Assembly (NCBI GenBank): GCA_945787805.1
Contig: CALZID010000006.1
Location: 1 to 64,000 of the forward strand
Origin: an uncultured Clostridia bacterium
Lineage (GTDB): Bacteria; Bacillota; Clostridia; Oscillospirales; Acutalibacteraceae
DNA: 64,000 nt
Reading direction: 5' to 3'
Numbering within the stretch: position 1 is the stretch's first letter; each line of letters starts with the position of its first letter. Under the pieces are notes generated by a model. That model was not told the DNA's origin and ran no database searches. It was given only the letters and a program-made list of their open reading frames with translations. Both the position numbers and the translations under genes were made by a program. Of the stretch, positions 43,811 through 52,793 are shown piece after piece.

Positions 43811-44212
43811 CTAAACAGCCGCATCAAGTCCGCCGTCGGCGTTTTCATTTGTAATTTCAATAACAAGCTTGTGTGGAAGACAAACAACAGTTTCGCCGAC
43901 AAATGACACCGGTCTTGTTTCAACACAAATTTTATCGGGACAGTCGGCTTCACTGATTGACGCTTTTCCGTCTTTTATGGTGAGTATATTGATATGCTCG
44001 TTATTCTCACCGGTTATTATGGGGACTTCTGTGTTTTCGGCAAGGGGATATGACGCTGTTTGTTTACCGTCAATTTTTACCGAAACCATTGAGCCTTCTT
44101 CTCTGTTCAAGACGAAAAGCAAAAGCCCCGCTGCCGCTATAAAAATTATAGCGACAGCAAGGATTATGTCATTTCTTATTTTTCGATTTTTTTGAGAATT
44201 GTTATTCTTCAT
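43811..44212 (-). CDS. NusG domain II-containing protein (EetA-like)
   Basis: 133 aa: a short basic N-terminus, one membrane helix (ILAVAIIFIAAAGLLLFVL), and an extracytoplasmic NusG-II domain with SEADCPDKICV and GETVVCLPHKLVIEI. Such proteins are found beside Rnf and EET genes. The domain probably contacts redox partners at the outer face. Four bases after rnfB, so in the rnf operon. Confidence 0.88.
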   Translation of the reverse strand: MKNNNSQKNRKIRNDIILAVAIIFIAAAGLLLFVLNREEGSMVSVKIDGKQTASYPLAENTEVPIITGENNEHINILTIKDGKASISEADCPDKICVETRPVSFVGETVVCLPHKLVIEITNENADGGLDAAV

Positions 44213-44216
44213 AAAA

Positions 44217-45032
44217 TCAACCGATTACTCCGTTTTTCATATCAACGACTTTCAAACGACCTGTCGGGCAAACCTTTGCACATTCGCCGCAGTCTTCACA
44301 CTTTGCATAGTCAATAACCGCAAGGTTATCAATGACCTTGATTGCGTCGTGCTGACATGTCTTTTCACATTTTTTACAGCCGATGCAAGCGTTCATACAG
44401 TTTTTACGGGCAACCGCACCCTTTTCTTTGTTACTGCAAGCAACTGCAACAACAACATCTTCGTCAACCAAAGAGATAACTCCCTTAGGACATGTTTTTA
44501 CGCATTTGCCGCAAGCGATACAAACTCTCGGGTCAATATGTGCAAGAGTGTCTTTAACGGAAATTGCGCCGACGGGACATTCTGCCACACAGTCGCCGAG
44601 ACCGATACAACCGAATTTGCAGGAGAACGGTCCGCCGTAAACCATTGCGGCCGCTTTACAGCTTTGAAGTCCTTCATAAATCGTCTTTTGAGCAACCGCA
44701 GAGCAGTCACCGCTACAGTTTACATAAGCAACCTTCGGTTCACTGACACTTACTTCAACGCCCAAAATGTTTGAGAGTTGACCTGCTACATCGGGTCCGC
44801 CCGGAATGCACAAATTTGCTTCTGCCTTGCCCTCTGCTACTGCTTCGGCATAAGAATCACAGCCCGCAAATCCGCAAGCGCCGCAGTTTGCACCCGGAAG
44901 ACATTCACGAACAGCTTTCACAGTTTCATTTTCTTCAACCTTGAAGAAATGTGATGCCAATGCAAGCAAAATACCCGCAAGAATACCGATTGCCGACAAC
45001 ACAAGAAGTGGTATTAAAATACTTGTAATCAT
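44217..45032 (-). CDS. rnfB: Rnf electron-transport complex subunit B
   Basis: 271 aa. N-terminal membrane helix, the Fe-S domain VRECLPGANCGACGFAGCDSYAEAVAEG, then several CxxCxxCxxxCP clusters (CIGLGDCVAECP, CIACGKCVKTCP, CIGCKKCEKTC, CEDCGECAKVCP). It takes electrons from ferredoxin into the complex. Clostridial RnfB proteins carry this extra cluster set. Confidence 0.95.
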   Translation of the reverse strand: MITSILIPLLVLSAIGILAGILLALASHFFKVEENETVKAVRECLPGANCGACGFAGCDSYAEAVAEGKAEANLCIPGGPDVAGQLSNILGVEVSVSEPKVAYVNCSGDCSAVAQKTIYEGLQSCKAAAMVYGGPFSCKFGCIGLGDCVAECPVGAISVKDTLAHIDPRVCIACGKCVKTCPKGVISLVDEDVVVAVACSNKEKGAVARKNCMNACIGCKKCEKTCQHDAIKVIDNLAVIDYAKCEDCGECAKVCPTGRLKVVDMKNGVIG

Positions 45033-45044
45033 ATTTTCCCCTCC

Positions 45045-45641
45045 TTATGCAAGAATATTTTCAACAATTCCGGCAAAGCCGAAGAATGCCATTGAAATAA
45101 ATGATGCTGCTACAAGTGTTACGGGAAGTCCCTTAAAGCTTTCGGGCACTTCACTCTCTTCAATGCGTGAGCGCATTCCCGAGAAGAGTACCATTGCAAG
45201 CAAGAAACCGAGTCCGACACCCAATGAGCTTATCATTGATTCTAAGAAATTGTATCCGTCTGTAATATTGTTGATTGTTACACCTAAAACCGCACAGTTT
45301 GTTGTAATAAGCGGAAGATAAACACCGAGACTCTTATGAAGAGCAGGAATAACCTTCTTCAAGAAAATTTCAATGAACTGAACAAGTGTAGCAATAATGA
45401 GAATGAATGCAATGGTCTGCATATATCCCATATTAAGCGGATTAAGGATAAATGTCTGGATTGGCCATGTTACCGCTGTTGCAACAAGCATAACAAAGAT
45501 AACCGCCGCACCCATACCAACCGACTGATTAACCTTTTTCGATACGCCGAGGAACGGGCAAATACCAAGGAAACGGTTAAGAACATAGTTGTCAACAAGG
45601 ACTGATGACATCAAAATTATAATCAATGCTTTAACATCCAT
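45045..45641 (-). CDS. rnfA: Rnf electron-transport complex subunit A
   Basis: 198 aa with six helices. VLVDNYVLNRFLGICPFLGVSKKV and LPLITTNCAVLGVTINN are the RnfA/NqrE motifs; the two conserved cysteines bind the intramembrane 2Fe-2S cluster shared with RnfE. Part of the ferredoxin-to-NAD Na+/H+ pump. Confidence 0.96.
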   Translation of the reverse strand: MDVKALIIILMSSVLVDNYVLNRFLGICPFLGVSKKVNQSVGMGAAVIFVMLVATAVTWPIQTFILNPLNMGYMQTIAFILIIATLVQFIEIFLKKVIPALHKSLGVYLPLITTNCAVLGVTINNITDGYNFLESMISSLGVGLGFLLAMVLFSGMRSRIEESEVPESFKGLPVTLVAASFISMAFFGFAGIVENILA

Positions 45642-45642
45642 C

Positions 45643-46344
45643 TTATTCGCCCTCCTTTACTGCTTCTGCGCAGCTGCCGTTACATGCTTCCGCTGACGGG
45701 CAACCTGCACATGAGAATTCTTTCTTCTTTATGAGCTTACCCTTTGTAATCTTATTTACAACTGCAATGAGAAGACCATAAACCAAAAGTCCGCCCGGTG
45801 CTTTTGCAAGAAAACCGATTGTTAAACCGTTTTCAACAAGGAACGAAATCTCGTTGCCCGCAAATGAGCCCGTACCGATAACTTCACGGATAATTGACAT
45901 TGAAAGAAGTGCAATTGTGAAGCCGATACCCATTCCGATACCGTCAAGTGCCGATTTGCCCACCGAGTTTTTACCCGCGAACATTTCTGCACGGCCTAAA
46001 ATAATGCAGTTAACTGTAATAAGTGCCAAGTAAACACCCAATGTTTTGTATAAATCGGGAATGAATGCCTGAATAAGCATTTGAACGATTGTTACGAATC
46101 CCGCAATAACAACGATATAGCAAGGAATTCTGACTGTGTCGGGAATGAATTTACGCAACAATGAAATAACAATGTTTGAGCAGATTAATACCGCCATTGT
46201 TGCAAGTCCCATACCCAATGCACCGTCTACTGTGGAGGTTGTTGCAAGGGTTGGACAAGTGCCGAGAATAAGCACGAAAACCGGGTTTTCACGGAGAAGA
46301 CCTTTTAAGAGAATTGACATATTGTTTTGTTTACTCAACTTCAA
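45643..46344 (-). CDS. rnfE: Rnf electron-transport complex subunit E
   Basis: 233 aa with six helices. LRENPVFVLILGTCPTLATTSTVDGALGMG and LALITVNCIILGRAEMFA mark RnfE/NqrD, with the cluster-binding cysteines. C-terminal extra CAGCPSAEACNGSC cysteine tail not found in most homologues. TTG start overlaps the rnfG stop (TTGA) with AAGGAG upstream; the ATG eight codons later is the alternative. Confidence 0.93.
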   Translation of the reverse strand: MKLSKQNNMSILLKGLLRENPVFVLILGTCPTLATTSTVDGALGMGLATMAVLICSNIVISLLRKFIPDTVRIPCYIVVIAGFVTIVQMLIQAFIPDLYKTLGVYLALITVNCIILGRAEMFAGKNSVGKSALDGIGMGIGFTIALLSMSIIREVIGTGSFAGNEISFLVENGLTIGFLAKAPGGLLVYGLLIAVVNKITKGKLIKKKEFSCAGCPSAEACNGSCAEAVKEGE

Positions 46345-47534
46345 GCCACTCCTTCCAAAATCTTAACTGCTTCAAATGCTTTACCCACACCGGTTCTGTA
46401 GCCCTTGGTTGTGAATGTAGCGCCGCTGATAGCAATATCTTTATAGTTTGTTTCGTCTTTACCGTTGTACTGTGTATAGAAATCGGGATTTGCGCAAACC
46501 GAACCGAGACCTTCCGTTTCTGCCTGTTTAACGGTAATACAACTGATAATCTTTCCGTCTTTTGTCATTGCGACCTTGATGTAGATAGGTTCATTTGACA
46601 AGTTCGGGTCATACTGTGCCTCATCGCCGATACCCATGCCCCAGCCTGAAGCATGAACCTCGATGACATAATTGCCGCTCTCTGTCTTAGATACTTTATC
46701 GACATTTGCGGGCATATTGTCATAACCTGAAATATCAACCTCGGTAAGCTTTGAAGCCATCATAATCTTTGCGGCATTTTCGATGTTTGTCTTAACATCG
46801 TCAGGAACATTTGAAACAACCGCTCCGTTTTCGTCAACGCCTACAAATAGGTCTTCTTCGCCCGATTTTGTTACGAACACAAGACCTTTTTCATTATCTG
46901 CCGAATAAACTGCCGAAACATTCTCAAGCACTTCACAGATAAACATTGATGTGAATTTTCCGTCGCCTGCCGGCAATGCTACCGCAAGATTATCTGCAAG
47001 AATCTGTTCCGGAGTGCGAATATCAACACTGCCGCCGCCGAGAATAATTGCGGTGTTGAGTGCATCTTTAACTGCTCCTTTATATGCGCCGGTTGTCATT
47101 GTTGCACCTGAAACAGTTGCGATATCTTCGACTGTGTCAATTTTAGCACCCTTTAATGTGTCGCCATAAGTCTTTTCAGCACCGAGAGTTTCGTTACTTG
47201 AAAGACAAACAGCACCCGTTACATTGCCGTCAGCGTCAACGCCGCACATAATAATCATATCGGGGCCGTAGCCTGTTGCCGAGAGCTTTACTACACAGCC
47301 GCCGTTTGAAGCGGTATAAGCTTCAAGAACTGATTCGGGGAGTGTGTATTGTGTCATATCAACCGGGGTGAAGTCGCCGCCGTCGGGCATTACAACAAGC
47401 AATGCTTCGTTAGCCGCCGCACCCGCATTTTTTTCGATAATCGGAGCGGTTACATAATTTGTTGCCGCCAAAGCAACTGTAACCAATGCGATAATTACTG
47501 TCAAAGAGATAATACTTTTTATGTAGTTTTTCAT
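46341..47534 (-). CDS. rnfG: Rnf electron-transport complex subunit G, with duplicated FMN-binding domain
   Basis: 397 aa, roughly twice the usual size. One N-terminal helix, then two FMN-binding domains with covalent-flavin motifs: VSGATMTTGAY (near 145) and ISGATFTTKGY (near 375). The Thr of each SGAT is the ApbE modification site. Two flavins per subunit would extend the electron path on the outer face. Start codon overlaps the rnfD stop (TAATG). Confidence 0.92.
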   Translation of the reverse strand: MKNYIKSIISLTVIIALVTVALAATNYVTAPIIEKNAGAAANEALLVVMPDGGDFTPVDMTQYTLPESVLEAYTASNGGCVVKLSATGYGPDMIIMCGVDADGNVTGAVCLSSNETLGAEKTYGDTLKGAKIDTVEDIATVSGATMTTGAYKGAVKDALNTAIILGGGSVDIRTPEQILADNLAVALPAGDGKFTSMFICEVLENVSAVYSADNEKGLVFVTKSGEEDLFVGVDENGAVVSNVPDDVKTNIENAAKIMMASKLTEVDISGYDNMPANVDKVSKTESGNYVIEVHASGWGMGIGDEAQYDPNLSNEPIYIKVAMTKDGKIISCITVKQAETEGLGSVCANPDFYTQYNGKDETNYKDIAISGATFTTKGYRTGVGKAFEAVKILEGVA

Positions 47535-48460
47535 TATTTCTTACCTCCAAACAGTTTTCTTGGTGTTAATGAATCAATATAAGGATTCACGATGTTCATA
47601 AGGAGAATTGCAAATGAAACACCTTCCGGATAACCGCCGAAGAAACGAATAAGCACTGTGATTACACCTGCGCCGACACCGAAAATGAGTTTGCCCTTTA
47701 CGGTGGACGGAGATGTTACATAATCTGTTGCCATAAAGAAAGCGCCAATCATAAGACCGCCCGAAAGCACCCATGCAAGTGCTGTTTCAAGGTTGCCGCC
47801 TTCAAGAGCCAATGTGAAAAGGAATGTTGTGCCGATAAAAGCAACGGGAATATGCCATGTGATTACTTTGCGGACTATAAGATAAACACCGCCGATAAGA
47901 AGTGCCAATGCGCAGGTTTCACCGAGAGCACCGCCGCATTTGCCAAGGAATAAATCCATAAGATTGAGTGTCTTGTCTTGTGCAAGTTCAGCAAGAGGTG
48001 TTGCGCCGGATGTTGTATCCAAGCCTTTTGGGAAAACCGCCGCAGTCATTGAGCCGAATGCGATAAGCATAAACACACGAGCCGCAATTGCCGGGTTCAC
48101 AATGTTTTTACCGAGACCGCCGAAGATTCCCTTTACAATGATGATTGCAAAAAGAGAGCCTACTGCCGCTTGCCACAACGGAATGTTTGCGGGAAGATTA
48201 AGTGCTAAAATCAAGCCTGTTACAGTTGCGCTTAAATCCCCTATTGTCTGTTCTTTCTTGATTGTCAAGTTGAAAAGCGCTTCGCCCGCTACCGCCGACA
48301 CTACGCATACTGCGATTACGAGCAATGCGGGAATACCGAAAAGAATAACCGCCGCAACTGTTGCGGGTACAAGAGCAATAATGACATCGAGCATTGTTCT
48401 CATCGTTGAGTTATTGCTATGTATGTGCGGGGACAATGAAATATGAAGTTTGTTTTCCAT
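47534..48460 (-). CDS. rnfD: Rnf electron-transport complex subunit D
   Basis: 308 aa with about nine helices. HIHSNNSTMRTMLDVIIALVPA and DTTSGATPLAEL (covalent FMN site Thr), plus ATDYVTSPSTVKGKLIFGVGAG and FGGYPEGVSFAILLMNIVNPYID, are RnfD/NqrB signatures. Pumps Na+ or H+. Overlaps rnfC and rnfG by single bases. Confidence 0.96.
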   Translation of the reverse strand: MENKLHISLSPHIHSNNSTMRTMLDVIIALVPATVAAVILFGIPALLVIAVCVVSAVAGEALFNLTIKKEQTIGDLSATVTGLILALNLPANIPLWQAAVGSLFAIIIVKGIFGGLGKNIVNPAIAARVFMLIAFGSMTAAVFPKGLDTTSGATPLAELAQDKTLNLMDLFLGKCGGALGETCALALLIGGVYLIVRKVITWHIPVAFIGTTFLFTLALEGGNLETALAWVLSGGLMIGAFFMATDYVTSPSTVKGKLIFGVGAGVITVLIRFFGGYPEGVSFAILLMNIVNPYIDSLTPRKLFGGKK

Positions 48461-49773
48461 TATGCATTACCCTCCTTTTTCTTTGCACGCTCTGCCGCAA
48501 GCATATTCTTTGCCAAACTGTTTGTTTCAACCAAAGGACGCTTTGCCGGGCAAACAAAAGCGCAACAACCGCAGAGCATACAGATATCTGCGCCCAGCTT
48601 TTCGAGTGCTTCGGCATCTTTATTCTTATATGCCTTTGCAATAGCTGCCGGATTGATACCGAAGGGGCAGCTGTTTGTGCACTTGCCACATTTGATACAA
48701 GCAGTTGTTTTTGCGGTTTTTGTTTCTTTTTTATTGAAGGCTACCAAAGCGTTGGTCTGTTTGAGCACCGGCACTGTAAGGTCGGGTACTGCAACGCCCA
48801 TCATAGGTCCGCCATAGATTACTTTTTCGGGGTCTGAGTTAAATCCGCCGCAGAAATCGAACACTTCACCGATAGGAGTACCGATTGCAACAATTACATT
48901 TTTAGGTTCTTTAACTGCGCCGCCGTCAACTGTGATTACTTTTTCTACAAGCGGCATACCTGTTTTTAAGTATTTGCCGATATTTGCCATTGTTGATGAG
49001 TTGCACACAATGCAGCCTACATCTGCGGGAAGCTCGCCGACTTTAACGGTTCTGCCAACGGTATGATAAACGAGAACCTTTTCACCGCCCTGCGGATAAA
49101 CCGACGGAAGAACTTTAACCTGAATTTTATTATTCTTTGCCGAGAGTTCTTTCATTTTTGCAATAGCGGAGGGTTTGTTCTTTTCAATACCGATAACTAT
49201 TTTTTCAAAGCCGAAATATTTATCGGCAGTTTCGATAGCTAACAAAATATCGTCAGCATTTTCTGTCATCGTGATTGAGTCGCTTGTAATATAAGGCTCA
49301 CATTCTGCACCGTTGATTACAAGAGTATCAATTTTTTTGTCTGTTGCGAATTTCACATAAGTCGGAAATCCCGCGCCGCCGAGACCTACAATACCGCTCT
49401 TTTTAACAGCTTCGATAAAATCTTCTTTACTGTTAATCTGCGGTGCCGCCACTGACTCATCGGGAGTCATTTCACCGTCCGACTCAATTGTGATTGCTGA
49501 AGCGGTTTTACCGTTTGAAATCACTGTATCTGCGATACTTTTAACAGTACCCGATACACTTGAATAAACGGAAGAAGAAATAAATCCGTCTTGCTCGGCA
49601 ATCAATGTTCCCACCGATACTGTGTCGCCGACCTTTACCACCGGTTTTGCAGGCTTTCCTATATGCATTGTTGTAAGAAGCGTCACTGTTTTAGGAGCCG
49701 GCATTCTGACTGCTTGCATATCGGCAGTATTTTTTCTGTGAGGCACATGAATACCTTTAAGAGAAAAAGCCAT
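48460..49773 (-). CDS. rnfC: Rnf electron-transport complex subunit C
   Basis: 437 aa from MAFSLKGIHVPHRK (AGGTAGGA upstream). GIVGLGGAGFPTYVKFA is the NADH/FMN-binding (Nqo1-like) motif, VINGAECEPYIT follows, and CIKCGKCTNSCP and CMLCGCCAFVCP bind two 4Fe-4S clusters at the C-terminus. NAD-reducing subunit of Rnf; first gene of the operon. Confidence 0.96.
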   Translation of the reverse strand: MAFSLKGIHVPHRKNTADMQAVRMPAPKTVTLLTTMHIGKPAKPVVKVGDTVSVGTLIAEQDGFISSSVYSSVSGTVKSIADTVISNGKTASAITIESDGEMTPDESVAAPQINSKEDFIEAVKKSGIVGLGGAGFPTYVKFATDKKIDTLVINGAECEPYITSDSITMTENADDILLAIETADKYFGFEKIVIGIEKNKPSAIAKMKELSAKNNKIQVKVLPSVYPQGGEKVLVYHTVGRTVKVGELPADVGCIVCNSSTMANIGKYLKTGMPLVEKVITVDGGAVKEPKNVIVAIGTPIGEVFDFCGGFNSDPEKVIYGGPMMGVAVPDLTVPVLKQTNALVAFNKKETKTAKTTACIKCGKCTNSCPFGINPAAIAKAYKNKDAEALEKLGADICMLCGCCAFVCPAKRPLVETNSLAKNMLAAERAKKKEGNA

Positions 49774-49876
49774 TTTTAGTCCTACCTTTCTTTCTGTCGT
49801 ATCAAAAGCGAAAGTGTTTTTCGGTAAACACAACACCAAAAAGCACATTTCCGCACAATACTTTTTTACCGTTCAT

Positions 49877-49905
49877 ATTATATATTTTTTGTTGATTTCT
49901 GTCAA
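49877..49905 (-). promoter_or_regulatory. Promoter of the rnf operon
   Basis: Perfect-consensus TTGACA (49900-49905), 17 bp, TATAAT (49877-49882) on the minus strand, about 100 bases before rnfC. Confidence 0.8.
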
Positions 49906-49986
49906 CAGAATATTATTGTTATATTTTTGTCAAACCTGGCAGTTTTTGTTTAATTATTTTTTGCAAAAAAAACATTGTAAAAATGA

Positions 49987-50015
49987 TTGACTTTATTCGC
50001 AGAAAAGAGTATCTT
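49987..50015 (+). promoter_or_regulatory. Promoter of the Mrp/Mbh-type operon
   Basis: TTGACT (49987-49992), 17 bp, TATCTT (50010-50015), divergent from the rnf promoter. The remainder of 49774-50070 holds only these two promoters. Confidence 0.55.
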
Positions 50016-50070
50016 TATTAGTGGATTTTTTATACCTATTTATATAGCATCTTAAAGGAGACTTAAAATT

Positions 50071-50544
50071 ATGATAATTCTCTTGTTTTTATTATGGATT
50101 ATGCTGAACGGTCGGTTTTCGGCAGACGCCGGAATGGTTGAAGTGTGCATTGTGGGCGTATTTGTCTGTGCTTTCGCCTACTTCTTCGCTCACAAAGCTT
50201 TGGGCTACACCTTAAAATCCGAACTGCGTTTATTCAAAAAAGCCCCCGTTCTTTTAGCCTACTTTTTCATTCTGATAAAAGAAATCATTATTGCTAATTT
50301 TCAAATGATGAAAATCGTTGTCAGCAAAAAAGCGGAAATTCACCCCGTTATGATTAAGGTTAAGATGCCCCTAAAAACAAATTTTGCGAGAGTGCTTTTG
50401 GCAAACTCCATCACTCTCACCCCCGGTACTATCACCGCTGAATTGGAAGATGATTATTTCACAATACACTGTATTGACTCTTCTTTCGCAGAAGGAATTG
50501 AAAACAGCTCATTTGTAAAGATTTTAGAAAGGTTGGAGAAATAA
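50071..50544 (+). CDS. mrpE: Mrp antiporter subunit E (MnhE/MbhA-like)
   Basis: 157 aa with two N-terminal helices and a soluble C-terminal domain. LLFLLWIMLNGRFSADAGMVEV and RVLLANSITLTPGTITAELEDDYFTIHCID are MrpE signatures. First gene of a ten-gene antiporter operon; AAGGAG lies 8-11 bases before the ATG. Confidence 0.92.
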   Translation: MIILLFLLWIMLNGRFSADAGMVEVCIVGVFVCAFAYFFAHKALGYTLKSELRLFKKAPVLLAYFFILIKEIIIANFQMMKIVVSKKAEIHPVMIKVKMPLKTNFARVLLANSITLTPGTITAELEDDYFTIHCIDSSFAEGIENSSFVKILERLEK

Positions 50545-50545
50545 A

Positions 50546-50851
50546 ATGCTTGAACAGGCTTATTCATATTTGTATCTTGCCGTTTGCATTTGTCTCGGTG
50601 CGGCGGTTTTTGCAACGCTTATCCGTTCAATTACCGCAAAGACCGTTATCGGCAGATTTGTGGGCGTCAATATGCTCACAACAATAGTTTTGATTGTTAT
50701 TTGTATTCTTTCCGTTTTCTTAAAAGAGGGATATCTGACCGATGTTGCCCTTATCTATGCGCTTCTCAGTTGCGTTTCGGTAATTCTTTTGAGTAAAACT
50801 TATATCAACCTTTTCAAAAAAGACGACAATGACAACGGGGGTGAAAAATAA
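50546..50851 (+). CDS. mrpF: Mrp antiporter subunit F
   Basis: 101 aa with three helices; RSITAKTVIGRFVGVNMLTTIVLIVI and DVALIYALLSCVSVILLSK match MrpF/MnhF. Needed for assembly of the antiporter module. One base after mrpE; its stop overlaps the mrpG start. Confidence 0.9.
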   Translation: MLEQAYSYLYLAVCICLGAAVFATLIRSITAKTVIGRFVGVNMLTTIVLIVICILSVFLKEGYLTDVALIYALLSCVSVILLSKTYINLFKKDDNDNGGEK

Positions 50852-51219
50852 TGCTTGAATGGATTCGTTTCTCACTTGTGGCACTGTTTTTCACCGCAGG
50901 AATAATTGTGCTTTTCATATCCATATTCGGAACATTCCGTTTCAACTATTCTCTTAACCGTATGCACTCTGCCGCTATGTGCGACACACTTATACTTATG
51001 CTATTTATCACGGGGCTTATTATTGCATCGGGCATTGACCTTATGTCACTTAAATTCTTATTTATTGTTATTATTCAGTGGTGTACAAGCCCGTTAGTTT
51101 CACACATTTTTGTTAAAGCAAAGCTTCTTACGGATAAGAATATCTGTGAGCATTGTGAAATTCGTATAGATGACGAAGCTCTTCACGAAGAAGAAATAAA
51201 AAGGGAGGAAAATGAATAA
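50851..51219 (+). CDS. mrpG: Mrp antiporter subunit G
   Basis: 122 aa with three helices; FRFNYSLNRMHSAAMCDTLILMLFITGLII is the MrpG core (R-x-H-A...D). Charged tail. TAATG overlap at both ends. Confidence 0.9.
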   Translation: MLEWIRFSLVALFFTAGIIVLFISIFGTFRFNYSLNRMHSAAMCDTLILMLFITGLIIASGIDLMSLKFLFIVIIQWCTSPLVSHIFVKAKLLTDKNICEHCEIRIDDEALHEEEIKREENE

Positions 51220-51527
51220 TGGAAGATATTATTACCGTATTCCGACTTTTGCTTCTCATTTCACTTGTTGTTTGTGCAATTGCGACTGCACTTTCAAAAA
51301 GAGTTATGACTGCGCTTATTATTTTCACATCATACAGTATTGTTATGTCAGTTGTATGGTTACTTTTACGCTCACCCGACCTGGCTATTACAGAAGCCGC
51401 CGTGGGTGCAGGCGTAAACGGCGTTTTGTTTTTTATCACTCTTCGCAAGCTTCATCTTATTGACAAAGATTATGCGGATGACGAAGAAGGAAAAATCGAC
51501 GAAGGGGTGAATGTGAATGAAGAATAA
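51219..51527 (+). CDS. MbhD-like subunit (DUF4040)
   Basis: 102 aa with three helices. SPDLAITEAAVGAGVNGVLFFITLRKL is the DUF4040/MbhD motif, equivalent to the C-terminal part of large MrpA proteins (ND6-like). Its separate gene follows the Mbh rather than the Bacillus Mrp arrangement. Confidence 0.88.
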   Translation: MEDIITVFRLLLLISLVVCAIATALSKRVMTALIIFTSYSIVMSVVWLLLRSPDLAITEAAVGAGVNGVLFFITLRKLHLIDKDYADDEEGKIDEGVNVNEE

Positions 51528-52419
51528 AAAGTTTTCATCTCTTTTAAAAGAATGGTATGAAGGTAATTTAAGCTTTGACGAAAGAATGGATAGCGACATT
51601 CATAAAAAAGAAACGGCAGAGACAGAAGAAAAAGAAATCCGTCTTGTTAAGGATGTTGAAAAAGCCGAAAAAGAGCTCACATCAAAGGGATATAAATTCT
51701 TCTCGGTAATTTTCTGCGTCATTCTTGCGTTAATTCTCATACTTACAGTAAACTTTATGCCGCTTTTCGCAGACGATAGCACCCCTACTGCCAATGAAGT
51801 TTATGAGCATTATGTAGGCGAAGGCAGGGACCAGACGGGTGCCGTCAACACCGTTGCGGGTATGATTTTAGACTACCGTGCATTTGATACTTTGGGTGAA
51901 TCCTTTGTTCTTTTCACCGCTACCTGTGCCGTTCTTCTTTTACTTGAACAGAGTAAGAAGCAAAAGGTAAAAGAAAAAGAATCATTCACATTTTCAAACG
52001 ACCCGATTGTTTGTACAATCGTTAAAATTATTACTCCCATTATCATCGTTTTCGGTGTTTATGTTCTTTTCAACGGGCATATTTCTCCCGGCGGCGGATT
52101 TTCGGGCGGTTCGGTGCTCGGTGCCGGATTTATTCTCTTCGCCATGGCTTACGGTGAAGACAACGCGGCAAAAATTATTACACCTAAAATCATTCGTGTT
52201 ATCACAATTTGCTCTTTGAGTTTTTATTGTCTTGCAAAAAGCTATTCATTCTTCACAGGTAATGAATTTAACGGTATCCACTCAATAATCACTCCCGGTA
52301 CACCCGGTGATATTGTTTCGGGCGGTTTGATTTTACCGCTTAACATTGCAGTCGGATTGGTTGTTTGCTGTACTATGTACAGCTTCTATATGGTTTTCAA
52401 AAGGGGGCGTCTTGATTGA
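51517..52419 (+). CDS. Fused MbhE/MrpB-like antiporter subunit
   Basis: 300 aa. A hydrophilic, highly charged 60 aa N-terminus precedes an MbhE-like segment (VNTVAGMILDYRAFDTLGESFVLFTA, ~115-140) and then MrpB (VFGVYVLFNGHISPGGGFSGGSVLGAGFIL, GLILPLNIAVGL). Two subunits that are separate in Mbh are joined here. Overlaps the previous gene by 11 bases; GGGGTGA ribosome site inside it. Confidence 0.88.
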   Translation: MKNKKFSSLLKEWYEGNLSFDERMDSDIHKKETAETEEKEIRLVKDVEKAEKELTSKGYKFFSVIFCVILALILILTVNFMPLFADDSTPTANEVYEHYVGEGRDQTGAVNTVAGMILDYRAFDTLGESFVLFTATCAVLLLLEQSKKQKVKEKESFTFSNDPIVCTIVKIITPIIIVFGVYVLFNGHISPGGGFSGGSVLGAGFILFAMAYGEDNAAKIITPKIIRVITICSLSFYCLAKSYSFFTGNEFNGIHSIITPGTPGDIVSGGLILPLNIAVGLVVCCTMYSFYMVFKRGRLD

Positions 52420-52793
52420 ATCTTCTCATAAACTATGAAGCGGTAACTTCAATGGTTTTGTTTGCCATCGGTTTTACTATGCTTGTTTTCTCTCGCAACA
52501 TTATGAAAAAGATTCTCGGTCTTAATATTGTTGACACGGGCGTCTATCTTTTTCTTGCGTCAATGGGATATATTGAAGGGAAACTCACTCCCATTGTGCC
52601 TGCAACGGGTGAAGTAAATGCTCTTGACTACATAAACCCTATTCCCCAAGGTCTTGTTCTCACGGGAATTGTTGTGTCTGTCAGCTTTTCGGCACTTATG
52701 TTAGCCCTTACAGTTCGTCTTTATAAAAAATACCGCACATTAAATCTTGATAAGATTTATGAAATGTGCCGCAAGGAGGATGAACAGAAATAA
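52416..52793 (+). CDS. mrpC: Mrp antiporter subunit C (NuoK-like)
   Basis: 125 aa with three helices; ILGLNIVDTGVYLFLASMGYIEG and INPIPQGLVLTGIVVSVSFSALMLAL match MrpC/NuoK. TTG start in a TTGA overlap with the preceding stop, with GGGGG upstream. Confidence 0.92.
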   Translation: MNLLINYEAVTSMVLFAIGFTMLVFSRNIMKKILGLNIVDTGVYLFLASMGYIEGKLTPIVPATGEVNALDYINPIPQGLVLTGIVVSVSFSALMLALTVRLYKKYRTLNLDKIYEMCRKEDEQK

